The position numbers and the translations under genes are program-made. From contig JAQNBH010000073.1 in assembly GCA_028752905.1 (NCBI GenBank), positions 1 to 64,000 of the forward strand: DNA of 64,000 nt, in the 5' to 3' direction. The DNA comes from Cladorhizidae sp. MBARI D1340-BT2. Taxonomy: Eukaryota > Porifera > Demospongiae > Poecilosclerida > Cladorhizidae. The notes beneath the pieces are model-generated. The model saw only the letters and a program-made list of their open reading frames with translations, had not been told where the DNA came from and ran no database searches. Below, in pieces: positions 1-11,888 of the stretch (within the stretch, counting starts at the first letter, position 1; each line of letters opens with the position of its first letter).

Positions 1-1109
1 AGCTTTAAAGTCTAATCTCTGGCGGGTACAGGGTCAGCTCTGAAGTGCAATGCAGTTGAAACTTATAGGAAATGGGAGGGTCTGGTGGAGTCCAAAAAAG
101 GTTGCCAGCCATACATGCATATACAAACCAGACATGTGACACTTACTCCCACTTCAATCAGGGACCAGCGTACCTGATCACATGACCATGTCAGCATTAA
201 CAACTTTTAGCAACAGGCCTCACCTTGCGGGGGACAAGTTGTCGGTGCAATTGTCGGACATTGTGTGTTGGTTGCAATGGGACAAGTTGTTGGCACTAGA
301 GACAGACGAGATGAGGAATCAACAGTGCACCAAATGCAACAATAATAATTATCTCTGCAAATAGACAACAACTTGTGCAGAACAGTCTTCGACTACCAAA
401 TAACTCAGTTGCTTAGTGCACGTGCTACTAATCTAAATCAGCAAGATAACCACGCCCTCATATCTATTGGTGCATAGCTGTGGACGGTCAACACGGACAC
501 GTGCAAATAGCTCTGAAATACCGTCATCAAGCTCTGGAATGCTAAGAATGTGAACAATGCATTCCAAATGCATCCCGCAGGATGTCCAACCCTCTAAAGC
601 TTCCATGTGGAGGCAGAGAGATGCACATAGTCAAAGTTAGCAAAGAAAGTGGTTTGCTCAGTGTCTGTGCCCCCCCCAGCAGCCAATGCTGTGAGTGAGC
701 ACTGCTTGTCTACAAGCATCTCCATCCAAACTTACTTGATGTGTGCCATGCCCCAGCCACTGAGGCAGTGATGATCATGCATGTGCCCACAAGGCTTTAA
801 CTGAAGACCTGCACTCCACTCTCACCAGCACCCTCCCCCACGGTGGCCGGCTCAGAAGCAATAGGCAGCCACCAACTTTGCACGTGTGCTAGGATGGTTT
901 CCATTAGGGAGGAGGGTGTGGCTTGTGTACTTTATGAATCTCATTACCACATTCTCTGTCTCGCCTACTAGCACGCGTGCCACAGCTGCTGCAAGTGCGG
1001 CCATGTTCTGCACATGCTTATACATAACATACACAGAGTTGCTGGCAGGAAATATCAAGGCCGGAATCTCATTATTTTAAGTGAGTAATATTCAATACCA
1101 TCAACTTAC
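1..1109. other. non-coding stretch, probably intron or intergenic
   Basis: No confident gene. A short minus-strand open stretch at 852-1058 follows an acceptor-like 'tttcctgccag' and contains an Ala/Val-rich hydrophobic run. It could be a membrane-spanning exon of the Ig gene upstream, but its implied phase does not match the phase-1 donor at 1110, so I do not call it. Confidence 0.4.
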
Positions 1110-1832
1110 CATGGGAACTCATAGTCAAATAGAGTGAGAAGAGTCTGGGATGATAAATCCCGAAGAGTTCATCATAATCAGGGCAGGTGGTTGCATTAAT
1201 GCCACGAGCATAACCATCATGTAGGTAGTGTCCAGCAATATCATGAGTGTTGTTGTAGGTCATCCTCACAGACACTGTTGATATATTATCATGTGGCAGA
1301 GTGGTGCTGTACGCAGACATGTGCCCTACATATGCACCATCTTTATATAGGCTATCATATACACCTCCAACTAGCACTGCACGTGTATCAACCATGGAGG
1401 TGTGGTCAATAGCAAAGCTTTGACGAGCAGTGCCTTCATATGCTGGAAGAGCATAGTGTAAGATAATGTCCTCCGCATTATACGTGGGAAGATTAGACTC
1501 ATGCAGGAGAAATGTGACTGGACTATACCTGGCATAATTCTCCAACAGAGGCAGAAGAGTCCTCTGACAGATGGCTGGGTCAGATCCTAGTGAGTTGACT
1601 TTCACTTCATACTTGCCTGCATCAGATGCTGTCATATTTGATATGGTCAGTGATCTCCCATTATTGATTATGTTCACTCTATCATCAGAGGTGAGTTCAG
1701 TTCCATTGTGGTACCACGCCAGGGAGCTGATGTTCCGAGCAAACCAGGCATCATCATCTATATATATACTCATACTCATCCTTTCATGGAGTGAGAAGAC
1801 TCGTGTGATGGCCTCATCAGTTTGCAGCAGTC
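1110..1832 (-). CDS. Ig-like domain exon of a secreted or surface protein (partial gene)
   Basis: A long minus-strand open frame extends beyond this exon, to 1896. The first half reads as an I-set-like Ig domain: 'SLAWYHNGTEL' supplies the core Trp strand and 'SLTISNMTASDAGKYEVKV' the F-strand region. The usual F-strand Cys is replaced, so the domain lacks the standard disulphide. The second half is Asn-X-Ser/Thr rich and unrecognised. The exon ends in CATG followed by donor GTAAGT at 1109. An AG at 1834-1833 would give a 723-nt exon that starts and ends in phase 1, like the other Ig exon at 10023-10322. A second AG at 1901 gives another phase. Role inferred: extracellular recognition or adhesion. 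It may belong to the same gene as the exons at 10.0-11.4 kb, or to a neighbour. Confidence 0.55.
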
Positions 1833-1900
1833 CTATGATAGTTGGTGTAAATTGGTGCAGAGTACATTCATTAGCGTGTTGCTGACTGTACAACATGATG

Positions 1901-2016
1901 CTGGGGGCATAGGGGTGTGGTCATGTACATATATAGGAACTCCTGATGGCCTCAGTTTGGAAGATTGACTTTAATTAGCTCTTACAAGTGTGCACCATTA
2001 AGTCATCAACATCAAC
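1901..2016. other. short unique spacer between Ig exon and minisatellite
   Basis: No coding signal. It would be intron sequence if the Ig exons on either side belong to one gene. Confidence 0.3.
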
Positions 2017-5000
2017 ATGGGAGTTGCTCTATGTGTAGGTGTGTGTGTGTGCACATGTGGGAGTTGCTCTATGTGTAGGTGTGTGTGTGCACATGTGGGA
2101 GTTGCTCTATGTGTAGGTGTGTGTGTGCACATGTGGGAGTTGCTCTATGTGTAGGTGTGTGTGTGCACATGTGGGAGTTGCTCTATGTGTAGGTGTGTGT
2201 GTGCACATGTGGGAGTTGCTCTATGTGTAGGTGTGTGTGTGCACATGTGGGAGTTGCTCTATGTGTAGGTGTGTGTGTGTACATGTGGGAGTTGCTCTAT
2301 GTGTAGGTGTGTGTGTGCACATGTGGGAGTTGCTCTATGTGTAGGTGTGTGTGTGCACAGTGGGAGTTGCTCTATGTGTAGGTGTGTGTGTGCACATGTG
2401 GGAGTTGCTCTATGTGTAGGTGTGTGTGTGCACATGTGGGAGTTGCTCTATGTGTAGGTGTGTGTGTGCACATGTGGGAGTTGCTCTATGTGTAGGTGTG
2501 TGTGTGCACATGTGGGAGTTGCTCTATGTGTAGGTGTGTGTGTGCACATGTGGGAGTTGCTCTATGTGTAGGTGTGTGTGTGCACATGTGGGAGTTGCTC
2601 TATGTGTAGGTGTGTGTGCACATGTGGGAGTTGCTCTATGTGTAGGTGTGTGTGCACATGTGGGAGTTGCTCTATGTGTAGGTGTGTGTGTGCACATGTG
2701 GGAGTTGCTCTATGTGTAGGTGTGTGTGTGCACATGTGGGAGTTGCTCTATGTGTAGGTGTGTGTGTGCACATGTGGGAGTTGCTCTATGTGTAGGTGTG
2801 TGTGTGCACATGTGGGAGTTGCTCTATGTGTAGGTGTGTGTGTGTGCACATGTGGGAGTTGCTCTATGTGTAGGTGTGTGTGTGCACATGTGGGAGTTGC
2901 TCTATGTGTAGGTGTGTGTGTGCACATGTGGGAGTTGCTCTATGTGTAGGTGTGTGTGTGCACATGTGGGAGTTGCTCTATGTGTAGGTGTGTGTGTGTA
3001 CATGTGGGAGTTGCTCTATGTGTAGGTGTGTGTGTGCACATGTGGGAGTTGCTCTATGTGTAGGTGTGTGTGTGTGCACATGTGGGAGTTGCTCTATGTG
3101 TAGGTGTGTGTGTGCACATGTGGGAGTTGCTCTATGTGTAGGTGTGTGTGTGCACATGTGGGAGTTGCTCTATGTGTAGGTGTGTGTGTGCACATGTGGG
3201 AGTTGCTCTATGTGTAGGTGTGTGTGTGCACATGTGGGAGTTGCTCTATGTGTAGGTGTGTGTGTGCACATGTGGGAGTTGCTCTATGTGTAGGTGTGTG
3301 TGTGTGCACATGTGGGAGTTGCTCTACTGTATGTGTAGGTGTGTGTGCACATGTGGGAGTTGCTCTATGTGTAGGTGTGTGTGCACATGTGGGAGTTGCT
3401 CTATGTGTAGGTGTGTGTGTGCACATGTGGGAGTTGCTCTATGTGTAGGTGTGTGTGTGCACATGTGGGAGTTGCTCTATGTGTAGGTGTGTGTGTGCAC
3501 ATGTGGGAGTTGCTCTATGTGTAGGTGTGTGTGTGCACATGTGGGAGTTGCTCTATGTGTAGGTGTGTGTGTGTACATGTGGGAGTTGCTCTATGTGTAG
3601 GTGTGTGTGTGCACATGTGGGAGTTGCTCTATGTGTAGGTGTGTGTGTGCACATGTGGGAGTTGCTCTATGTGTAGGTGTGTGTGTGCACATGTGGGAGT
3701 TGCTCTATGTGTAGGTGTGTGTGTGCACATGTGGGAGTTGCTCTATGTGTAGGTGTGTGTGTGTGCACATGTGGGAGTTGCTCTATGTGTAGGTGTGTGT
3801 GTGTACATGTGGGAGTTGCTCTATGTGTAGGTGTGTGTGTGCACATGTGGGAGTTGCTCTATGTGTAGGTGTGTGTGTGCACATGTGGGAGTTGCTCTAT
3901 GTGTAGGTGTGTGTGTGCACATGTGGGAGTTGCTCTATGTGTAGGTGTGTGTGTGCACATGTGGGAGTTGCTCTATGTGTAGGTGTGTGTGTGCACATGT
4001 GGGAGTTGCTCTATGTGTAGGTGTGTGTGTGCACATGTGGGAGTTGCTCTATGTGTAGGTGTGTGTGTGTACATGTGGGAGTTGCTCTATGTGTAGGTGT
4101 GTGTGTGCACATGTGGGAGTTGCTCTATGTGTAGGTGTGTGTGTGCACATGTGGGAGTTGCTCTATGTGTAGGTGTGTGTGTGTGCACATGTGGGAGTTG
4201 CTCTATGTGTAGGTGTGTGTGTGCACATGTGGGAGTTGCTCTATGTGTAGGTGTGTGTGTGTGCACATGTGGGAGTTGCTCTATGTGTAGGTGTGTGTGT
4301 GCACATGTGGGAGTTGCTCTATGTGTAGGTGTGTGTGTGCACATGTGGGAGTTGCTCTATGTGTAAGTGTGTGTGCACATGTGGGAGTTGCTCTATGTGT
4401 AGGTGTGTGCACATGTGGGAGTTGCTCTATGTGTAGGTGTGTGTGTGCACATGTGGGAGTTGCTCTATGTGTAGGTGTGTGTGTGCACATGTGGGAGTTG
4501 CTCTATGTGTAGGTGTGTGTGTGCACATGTGGGAGTTGCTCTATGTGTAGGTGTGTGTGTGCACATGTGGGAGTTGCTCTATGTGTAGGTGTGTGTGTGC
4601 ACATGTGGGAGTTGCTCTATGTGTAGGTGTGTGTGTGCACATGTGGGAGTTGCTCTATGTGTAGGTGTGTGTGTGCACATGTGGGAGTTGCTCTATGTGT
4701 ATGTGTGTGTGCACATGTGGGAGTTGCTCTATGTGTAGGTGTGTGTGTGCACATGTGGGAGTTGCTCTATGTGTAGGTGTGTGTGTGCACATGTGGGAGT
4801 TGCTCTATGTGTAGGTGTGTGTGTGCACATGTGGGAGTTGCTCTATGTGTAGGTGTGTGTGTGCACATGTGGGAGTTGCTCTATGTGTAGGTGTGTGTGT
4901 GCACATGTGGGAGTTGCTCTATGTGTAGGTGTGTGTGTGTGCACATGTGGGAGTTGCTATATGTGTAGGTGTGTGTGTGCACATGTGGGAGTTGCTCTAT

Positions 5001-5170
5001 GTGTAGGTGTGTGTGTGCACATGTGGGAGTTGCTCTATGTGTAGGTGTGTGTGTGCACATGTGGGAGTTGCTCTATGTGTAGGTGTGTGTGTGCACATGT
5101 GGGAGTTGCTCTATGTGTAGATGTGGGTGTGCACATGTGGGAGTTGCTCTATGTGTGTGTGTGTGTGTGT
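2017..5170. repeat. 38-bp minisatellite, about 80 copies
   Basis: The unit contains 'gggagttgctctatgtgtag' followed by (GT)n and 'gcacat'. Copies differ mainly in the GT run (34 to 40 bp) and in rare point changes such as 'tgtacat' for 'tgcacat'. Short frames translated from it (MCVCTCGSC...) are repeat artefacts. The array appears to lie in an intron of a minus-strand Ig gene. Confidence 0.97.
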
Positions 5171-6077
5171 GTGATTAGGCAGCACTTCACTGCAGCAGCT
5201 GAGACACTTCCAAACATTTGGGGGTCTCAATAACATTTGGGGGGCTCAATGTTGACATTACAATATGTAGTGCCATATCTATATAAGCGGCTGAACAATA
5301 CCCACAGCAAAGCCCCAGGGCCAGCAGGTATAAAAGTAAACACACAAACTCGTTAGTTATTCCAAAATACTTGTTTGTCTTGTCTTCCTACAAATGCATG
5401 TGCTGCTGATGCCAACTAAATTAAGGCTATCCCTATACTCTTTGTGTGTATGTAGTAATGTGGCATTCTGGCATTGAAGAGTGTAGGTAGGGGTACAGCC
5501 ATTTCCAAGCAGAAAATGAGCTCTCAGAAGTGGAAGAAGTAGTGGGCAGAGTTAAGTATAACTGGTGAACTTCAGGAAACACACCTTTAAATACCTCACT
5601 CCTGTTCATGGCTTCACAGAGAGTATTTATTGAGGTGACATTCTCTATAGATGGTGTCCCTTTTTTAATAGCATTCTAAAGAAGAGGCAATTGTCTGGTT
5701 ATATCTGATACATTCACATCACATTTTCTGCTTTTATCATGTGCTATAGCATGTCTCAGCCGCTGCTAACAGCAGATGTGGTGAGTCTAGTAATCTAGCT
5801 CACCACTGCTAGTAATCTAGCTCACCACTGCTAGTACTAGCGTGTTAATAGCAGCTACAATAATGTAACTCAGCATTAATATTTAGGGGGCTCAGCCACT
5901 TCTTAAATTAGGGGGTATCATTCCCCCCAGCCCCCTCCACTATGTCTCAACCTCTGTATAGTACATACAGATCACAGCTCTTTAACCTGGTCATGTGATC
6001 CTGAAGGGAATCTGAGAAGATGGTTCGAAATTATCCAAGAGTTTAATTTCACTATTGCTCATCAGAAAGGAAGAAGG
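5171..6077. other. unique non-coding sequence
   Basis: No open frame or splice-supported exon stands out. There is a two-copy local duplication of 'ctagtaatctagctcaccac' around 5787-5830. Probably intronic. Confidence 0.5.
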
Positions 6078-6519
6078 CAGCTGCCAGCACTGATGCTCTG
6101 TCTCAGCTGCCAGCACTGATGCTCTGTCTCAGCTGCCAGCACTGATGCTCTGTCTCAGCTGCCAGCACTGATGCTCTGTCTCAGCTGCCAGCACTGATGC
6201 TCTGTCTCAGCTGCCAGCACTGATGCTCTATCTCAGCTGCCAGCACTGATGCTCTGTCTCAGCTGCCAGCACTGATGCCCTGTCTCAGCTGCCAGCACTG
6301 ATGCCCTGTCTCAGCTGCCAGCACTGATGCCCTGTCTCAGCTGCCAGCACTGATGCTCTGTCTCAGCTGCCAGCACTGATGCTCTGTCTCAGCTGCCAGC
6401 ACTGATGCTCTGTCTCAGCTGCCAGCACTGATGCTCTGTCTCAGCTGCCAGCACTGATGCTCTGTCTCAGCTGCCAGCACTGATGCCCTGTCTCAGCTGC
6501 CAGCACTGATGCCCTGTCT
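6078..6519. repeat. 26-bp minisatellite
   Basis: About 17 head-to-tail copies of a unit starting 'cagctgccagcactgatg' and ending 'ctctgtct'. The only recurrent variant is gctc/gccc. Confidence 0.95.
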
Positions 6520-7035
6520 CACTGCAACACTGACCCACTGATTACTAGACTAATAGGCCCACCAGTAGTGAGCCACTGCAACACTGACCCACTAATTACT
6601 AGACTAATAGGCCCACCAGTAGTGAGCCACTGCAACACTGACCCACTAATTACTAGACTAATAGGCCCACCAGTAGTGAGCCACTGCAACACTGACCACT
6701 AATTACTAGACTAATAGGCCCACCAGTAGTGAGCCACTGCAACACTGACCACTAATTACTAGACTAATAGGCCCACCAGTAGTGAGCCACTGCAACACTG
6801 ACCCACTAATTACTAGACTAATAGGCACACCAGTAGTGAGCCACTGCAACACTGACCCACTAATTACTAGACTAATAGGCCCACCAGTAGTGAGCCACTG
6901 CAACACTGACCCACTAATTACTAGACTAATAGGTCCACCAGTAGTGAGCCACTGCAACACTGACCACTAATTACTAGACTAATAGTGAGTCATTGCAACA
7001 CTGACCTACTAATTAGCAACACTGACCCACTAATT
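6520..7035. repeat. 54-bp minisatellite
   Basis: About nine copies of a unit with 'cactgcaacactgaccc' and 'aattactagactaatagg'. It directly abuts the 26-mer array, with the junction inside 'gtctcactgcaac'. The last copies decay by internal deletion. Confidence 0.93.
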
Positions 7036-8716
7036 ACTTATTATATACTTGACACTAATAATATATGTAGACACACACAACACATATATACTGTATATGT
7101 GTATGTATATACTGTATATATACACATGTGTATGTGTATATATTGTATTTGTGTGTATATACTGTGTATATATGTGTATATATATGTATATGTATGTATA
7201 TACTGTATATTATGTGTGCATATAATTATGTATGTATGTGTATATACTGTATATATGTGTGTATGTGTGTATATACTGTATATGTGTGTATATAATGTAT
7301 ATATGTGTGTATATACTGTATATGTGTGTATGTGTGTATATACTGTGTATGTGTGTATATACTGTATATGTGTGTATATAATGTATATATGTGTGTATAT
7401 ATTGTATATATGTGTGTATATAATGTATATATGTGTGTGTATATACTGTATATATGTGTATATACTTTATATATATATATGTGTATGTAATGTATATATG
7501 TGTGTATATATGTGTGTATATACTGTATATATGTGTGTATATAATGTATATATGTGTATATACTGTATATATGTGTATATACTGTATATATGTGTGTGTA
7601 TATACTGTATATATGTGTATATACTTTATATATATATGTATATACTGCATATATGTGTGTATATACAGTATATATGTGTGTATATACTGTATATGTGTGT
7701 ATATACTGTATATATGTGTGTATATACTGTATATATGCGTGTATATAATGTATATATGTGTATACACTGTATATATATGTATATACTGTATATATGTGTG
7801 TATATACTGTATATATGTGTGTATATACTGTATATATGTGTATGTAATGTATATGTGTGTATATATGTGTGTATATACAGCATATATGTGTGTATATACA
7901 GTATATATGTGTGTATATATTGTATTTGTGTGTATATACTGTATATGTGTGTGTGTATACTGTATATATGTGTGTATATACTGTATATGTGTGTGTATAT
8001 ACTGTATATATGTGTGTATATACTGTATGTGTGTATATAATGTATATATGTGAGTATACTGTATACATGTGTGTATATACTGTATATATGTGTGTATACT
8101 GTATGTGTGTGTATATACTGTATATATGTGTGTATATACTGTATATATGTGTGTATATACTGTATATATGTGTGTATATACTGTATATATGTGTATATAC
8201 TGTATATATGTGTGTATATACTGTATATATGTGTGTATATACTGTATATATGTGTGTATACACTATATATGTGTGTATGTGTGTATATACTGTGTATGTG
8301 TGTATATACTGTATATATGTGTGTATATAATGTATATATGTGTATATACTGTATATATGTGTGTATATACTGTATATATGTGTGTATATACTGTGTATAT
8401 ACTGTATATATGTGTATGTAATGTATATGTGTGTATATATGTGTGTATATACTGCATATATGTGTGTATATACAGTATATATGTGTGTATATATTGTATT
8501 TGTGTGTATATACTGTATATGTGTGTGTATACTGTATATATGTGTGTATATACTGTATATATGTGTGTATATACTGTATGTGTGTATATATGTGAGTATA
8601 CTGTATACATGTGTGTATATACTGTATATATGTGTGTATACTGTATGTGTGTGTATATACTGTATATATGTGTGTATATACTATATATGTGTGTATATAC
8701 TGTATATATGTGTGTA
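7036..8716. repeat. TATA/TGTG-rich minisatellite, period about 20-22 bp
   Basis: Long array of 'tgtgtgtatatactgtata' variants. 'TATACTGTATA' is self-complementary, so the array can form many small hairpins. Frames of up to 388 codons on both strands (Y/I/C/V- or Y/I/H/T-only) are artefacts of composition. Confidence 0.95.
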
Positions 8717-8950
8717 GGATTGACTCATTAGAGGTGGCAGAGAGACCAGCCAGAATGTCATGGTGAGGATGGCATATATGGTGGCCTTTCAAACAACATT
8801 AATTTAACGTTTGATCGTGCCATGAAGATATTAGGCCACACCCACTCTACCTTTACTGCAAATGTCCATCAACATCAAACAATTTGACACTCAACATTTC
8901 TAGCTGTATGGCAGTGTGCTTTAACTAGAGTTTTGTTGGCACAGCTTTAA

Positions 8951-9902
8951 CCCTCTCACTGGCATAAGCGACTTAAGTCGCGAAAACGGATTAACCGCGA
9001 CGAAACAATTCATAAAAAATTAACCGTTTGCGGTATTAACTTCAAAAATTGTACGAATATGGCCAAAGCATGCCTCTAATATACCCCTGAATATCAGGAA
9101 AATACGGAATGAGGAAAGGGAAGTAAACATGCCAGCAAACATCACTTCCGGTTAATTCCCGGTCTCGAAGAAGAAATGGCGACTTGCTTTAGAGTAGAGA
9201 CAAAGCGTTAGACTTCCTATTTGAGGATGACTTCGGCCTGTCCGAGATTGACGTTAGTGAAGGAGAGGAAGAAAGTGCCTGTGCTTACCTGGGAAGTGGC
9301 GTAGTTGACAGTGATGCTATGGTAGCTATAACAGAAGCTGTTGGCACCGACCACGAAGCAAGTTTTCAAAGTATAGATCGCCCTACTCTGCCAAGCGAAG
9401 CTTCAGACGATAGCGATGGTCATGAAGACTTCCCCCAAGGTAAGAATAGATAAGAGTTGTGTAGTAAAGCCTAGTAACTAGCATAATAGTAAAAACTATT
9501 TCTCCTGGGAAGGTAGTTTCACTCATGGAGCTGCAGGAGGAGGATGAGGAAGCAGCAGAGGAGAAGACAGGGTTGGAGGAGAGGTTATTTTACAAACAGT
9601 TGTTGTTGTTGACCAAAAGTTGACCAGCTAACATTGCTGGTTTCATGTGTAATATGAAATTGAGATGATATAAACCCGATATAAACCCTTTTATTTTACT
9701 TCCTGTCTCTTATAACAATATTCACATTTCTGTGGTTTGTTGCTAAGCAGCAAAAATTTAACATAACGTCCCTTCATGCATCAGCTATCACCTGATATAT
9801 AGTTGTTGGGTACTTGTCTTCATAAGGTCCTCTATAAAAAATATTATGTGAAATTGTGTCAATTTTTGTAAAATGTCCTCCGTAAATCTGCCAGTGAAAG
9901 GG
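8951..9902 (+). mobile_element. piggyBac-type non-autonomous derivative, 952 bp
   Basis: Flanked by TTAA at 8947-8950 and 9903-9906. Its termini are inverted repeats: 'CCCTCTCACTGGCA' on the left and the complement of 'CCCTTTCACTGGCA' on the right. TTAA duplications and CCC ends are the piggyBac hallmark. The interior keeps what looks like transposase exon 1 and its donor, but no catalytic core. It is therefore an internal-deletion derivative that would need a transposase in trans. Confidence 0.85.
9176..9439 (+). pseudogene. relic first exon of a piggyBac transposase
   Basis: An ATG at 9176 opens a frame that stops after 11 codons. One base shift away, an acidic frame (LDFLFEDDFGLSEIDVSEGE...) runs to a donor AAG|GTAAGA at 9439/9440. 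An acidic Ser/Asp/Glu N-terminus ending at a splice donor matches exon 1 of the intact piggyBac at 54942-55107. The rest of the gene is missing. Confidence 0.6.
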
Positions 9903-10022
9903 TTAAAATGCACCGCCTACAATCATATCATAACATTATTCATAGAGGTGGGCGTGGTTATGTTTGACAGGTGCAGTCATTATAAGTGGCACTTGCTTAC
10001 ACGTATAAGTGTTATTACTTAC

Positions 10023-10322
10023 CATGCCGTTCCAGGACTCTCCCGGCCCTGCCTAGCTCAGTTCCATTAACACTCACATTACAGAAGATCCAGTTGTAGC
10101 GAAGGCTGTAAATAGGGAAGCTAATGCTGAAACTCCGCCCTAATGCTGAAAAACTTCCCCCCACATCCCACCATTTGTAAGTGAGGTTGTCGGTTTGTGC
10201 TGGCTGCACCTCACAGAAGAAGGTCACATTTTGGTTATATCTGAAAGGACCGCGGCTTGGCTCAGTTATGATTTTAACAGAAGATGCTGCAGCCTCAGCT
10301 CCGAACATCCACTCACTGGCAA
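10023..10322 (-). CDS. Ig-domain exon (exon 2 of a secreted or surface protein)
   Basis: Minus-strand exon bounded by acceptor TTGCAG (10323) and donor CATG|GTAAGT (10022). It is exactly 300 nt and phase 1-1, the classic module for one Ig domain. The domain shows the expected C-W-C spacing: Cys in 'VTFFCEVQP', Trp in 'YKWWDVGG' and Cys in 'WIFCNVSV'. Several N-glycosylation motifs are present (NVT, NLT, NVS, NGT). The upstream phase-1 signal-peptide exon at 11400-11433 joins it in frame. The downstream exon may be the phase-1 exon ending at 1110, across an intron of about 8 kb. Function inferred as extracellular recognition or adhesion; the protein family is not identified. Confidence 0.75.
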
Positions 10323-10375
10323 CTGCAATGTAAATAACAACAGATATCTGACCAGACTCCATAGAAGTATATATG

Positions 10376-11390
10376 TCCATATCTAGGAGAGGCTCACCCA
10401 AACATATTGCAAGTATATATGTCCATATCTAGGAGAGGCTCACCCAAACATATTGCAAGTATATATGTCCATATCTAGGAGAGGCTCACCCAAACATATT
10501 GCAAGTATATATGTCCATATCTAGGAGAGGCTCACCCAAACATATTGCAAGTATATATGTCCATATCTTGGAGAGGCTCACCCAAACATATTGCAAGTAT
10601 ATATGTCCATATCTAGGAGAGACTCACCCAAACATATTGCAAGTATATATGTCCATATCTAGGAGAGGCTCACCCAAACATATTGCAAGTATATATGTCC
10701 ATATCTAGGAGAGGCTCACCCAAACATATTGCAAGTATATATGTCCATATCTAGGAGAGACTCACCCAAACATAATTATTGCAAGTATATATGTCCATAT
10801 CTAGGAGAGACTCACCCAAACATATTGCAAGTATATATGTCCATATCTAGGAGAGGCTCACCCAAACATATTGCAAGTATATATGTCCATATCTAGGAGA
10901 GACTCACCCAAACATATTGCAAGTATATATGTCCATATCTAGGAGAGACTCACCCAAACATATTACAAGTATATATGTCCATATCTAGGAGAGACTCACC
11001 CAAACATATTGCAAGTATATATGTCCATATCTAGGAGAGACTCACCCAAACATATTGCAAGTATATATGTCCATATCTAGGAGAGGCTCACCTAAACATA
11101 TTGCAAGTATATATGTCCATATCTAGGAGAGGCTCACCCAAACATATTGCAAGTATATATGTCCATATCTAGGAGAGACTCACCCAAACATATTACAAGT
11201 ACAATAGGTCCATATCTAGGAGAGGCTCACCCAAACATATTGCAAGTATATATGTCCATATCTAGGAGAGACTCACCCAAACATATTGCAAGTATATATG
11301 TCCATATCTAGGAGAGACTCACCCAAACATATTGCAAGTATATATGTCCATATCTAGGAGAGGCTCACCCAAACATATTGCAAGTATATA
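10376..11390. repeat. 46-bp intronic minisatellite containing copies of a splice donor
   Basis: About 22 copies of a unit with 'tatatatgtccatatctagg', 'agaggctcacccaaacat' and 'attgcaag'. Read on the minus strand, each unit contains CTTGCAATATGTTTGGGTGAG, given here as two parts: 'CTTGCAATATG' and 'TTTGGGTGAG'. This closely resembles the 3' end of the signal-peptide exon plus its donor (CTTGCAATAT, TTTGGGGTGAG) next to the array. The array lies wholly in the intron between that exon and the Ig exon. Confidence 0.95.
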
Positions 11391-11399
11391 TCAACTCAC

Positions 11400-11433
11400 C
11401 CCAAAATATTGCAAGAAGATGAAGCACAAACAT
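11400..11433 (-). CDS. signal-peptide exon (exon 1) of the Ig gene
   Basis: Minus-strand ATG at 11433 followed by MFVLHLLAIFW, a short hydrophobic leader, then donor G|GTGAGT at 11400/11399. The exon ends in phase 1. Joining it to the phase-1 acceptor at 10322 continues as V-ASEWMFGAEAAAS, a plausible end to a cleavable signal peptide. The shared phase, orientation and order support the model, although the exon is only 34 nt. Expected role: directs the Ig protein into the secretory pathway. The upstream 'tttgcag' at about 11450 may be a 5' UTR acceptor. Confidence 0.6.
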
Positions 11434-11888
11434 TCTGAACAGCTGCAAAGATAGACAATTCTAAAATAAGGTGGAACTCCAATTTGCTGCACAGTTGGAC
11501 TGCCCAGCCAGCACTCTGGCCTGAATTTATGTCCGGCTATTTCCTGGTTGAATTAGCTCAGCCATGCCCAGCTACTGATGAGTTGTGAGGTGAGGGGAGG
11601 GGCCTGACTTGTGGAAGAGTTGCAGTATCAGTAATGCCTTTAGATTACTCAACCTCAACATACTTGGCAGTTGCCATGACACTAGCCCACCTCATTCCCG
11701 CATAATTGTTGAGGTCAGAATTAGCTAACCTACACAAGTACTGACATGCAGCTCATGTGCACATGTATTACGCAATAGTCCTCGTGGGGAGAGGGGGCGT
11801 GGCTAAGTCTGATCCTGCTGATGCTCTAATGTAGACCTGCTTCTAACTTCATCTCCACCAAGACTTGCTATGCCACTATCAATCCCTA
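11434..11888. other. region upstream of the Ig gene, no gene seen
   Basis: Unique sequence with no coding frame. It would hold the 5' UTR and promoter if exon 1 at 11400-11433 is right. No TATA box stands out on the minus strand. Confidence 0.4.

Noticed and set aside
2017..5170. CRISPR-like array
   Set aside because: Repeats are contiguous with no unique spacers, and the context is eukaryotic. The same holds for the other tandem arrays.
2017..5233. Many 60-89 codon Cys-rich frames (MCVCTCGSC type)
   Set aside because: Artefacts of the 38-bp repeat; they start and stop wherever unit-length changes allow.
7036..8716. Telomeric or centromeric identity of the TATG array
   Set aside because: No TTAGGG-type unit, and the array appears to be intronic; nothing in the window supports a chromosomal landmark.
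6985..8792. Open frames of up to 388 codons on both strands
   Set aside because: They run through a TATA/TGTG tandem array; the translations use only a few residues in a short period and exist on both strands at once.
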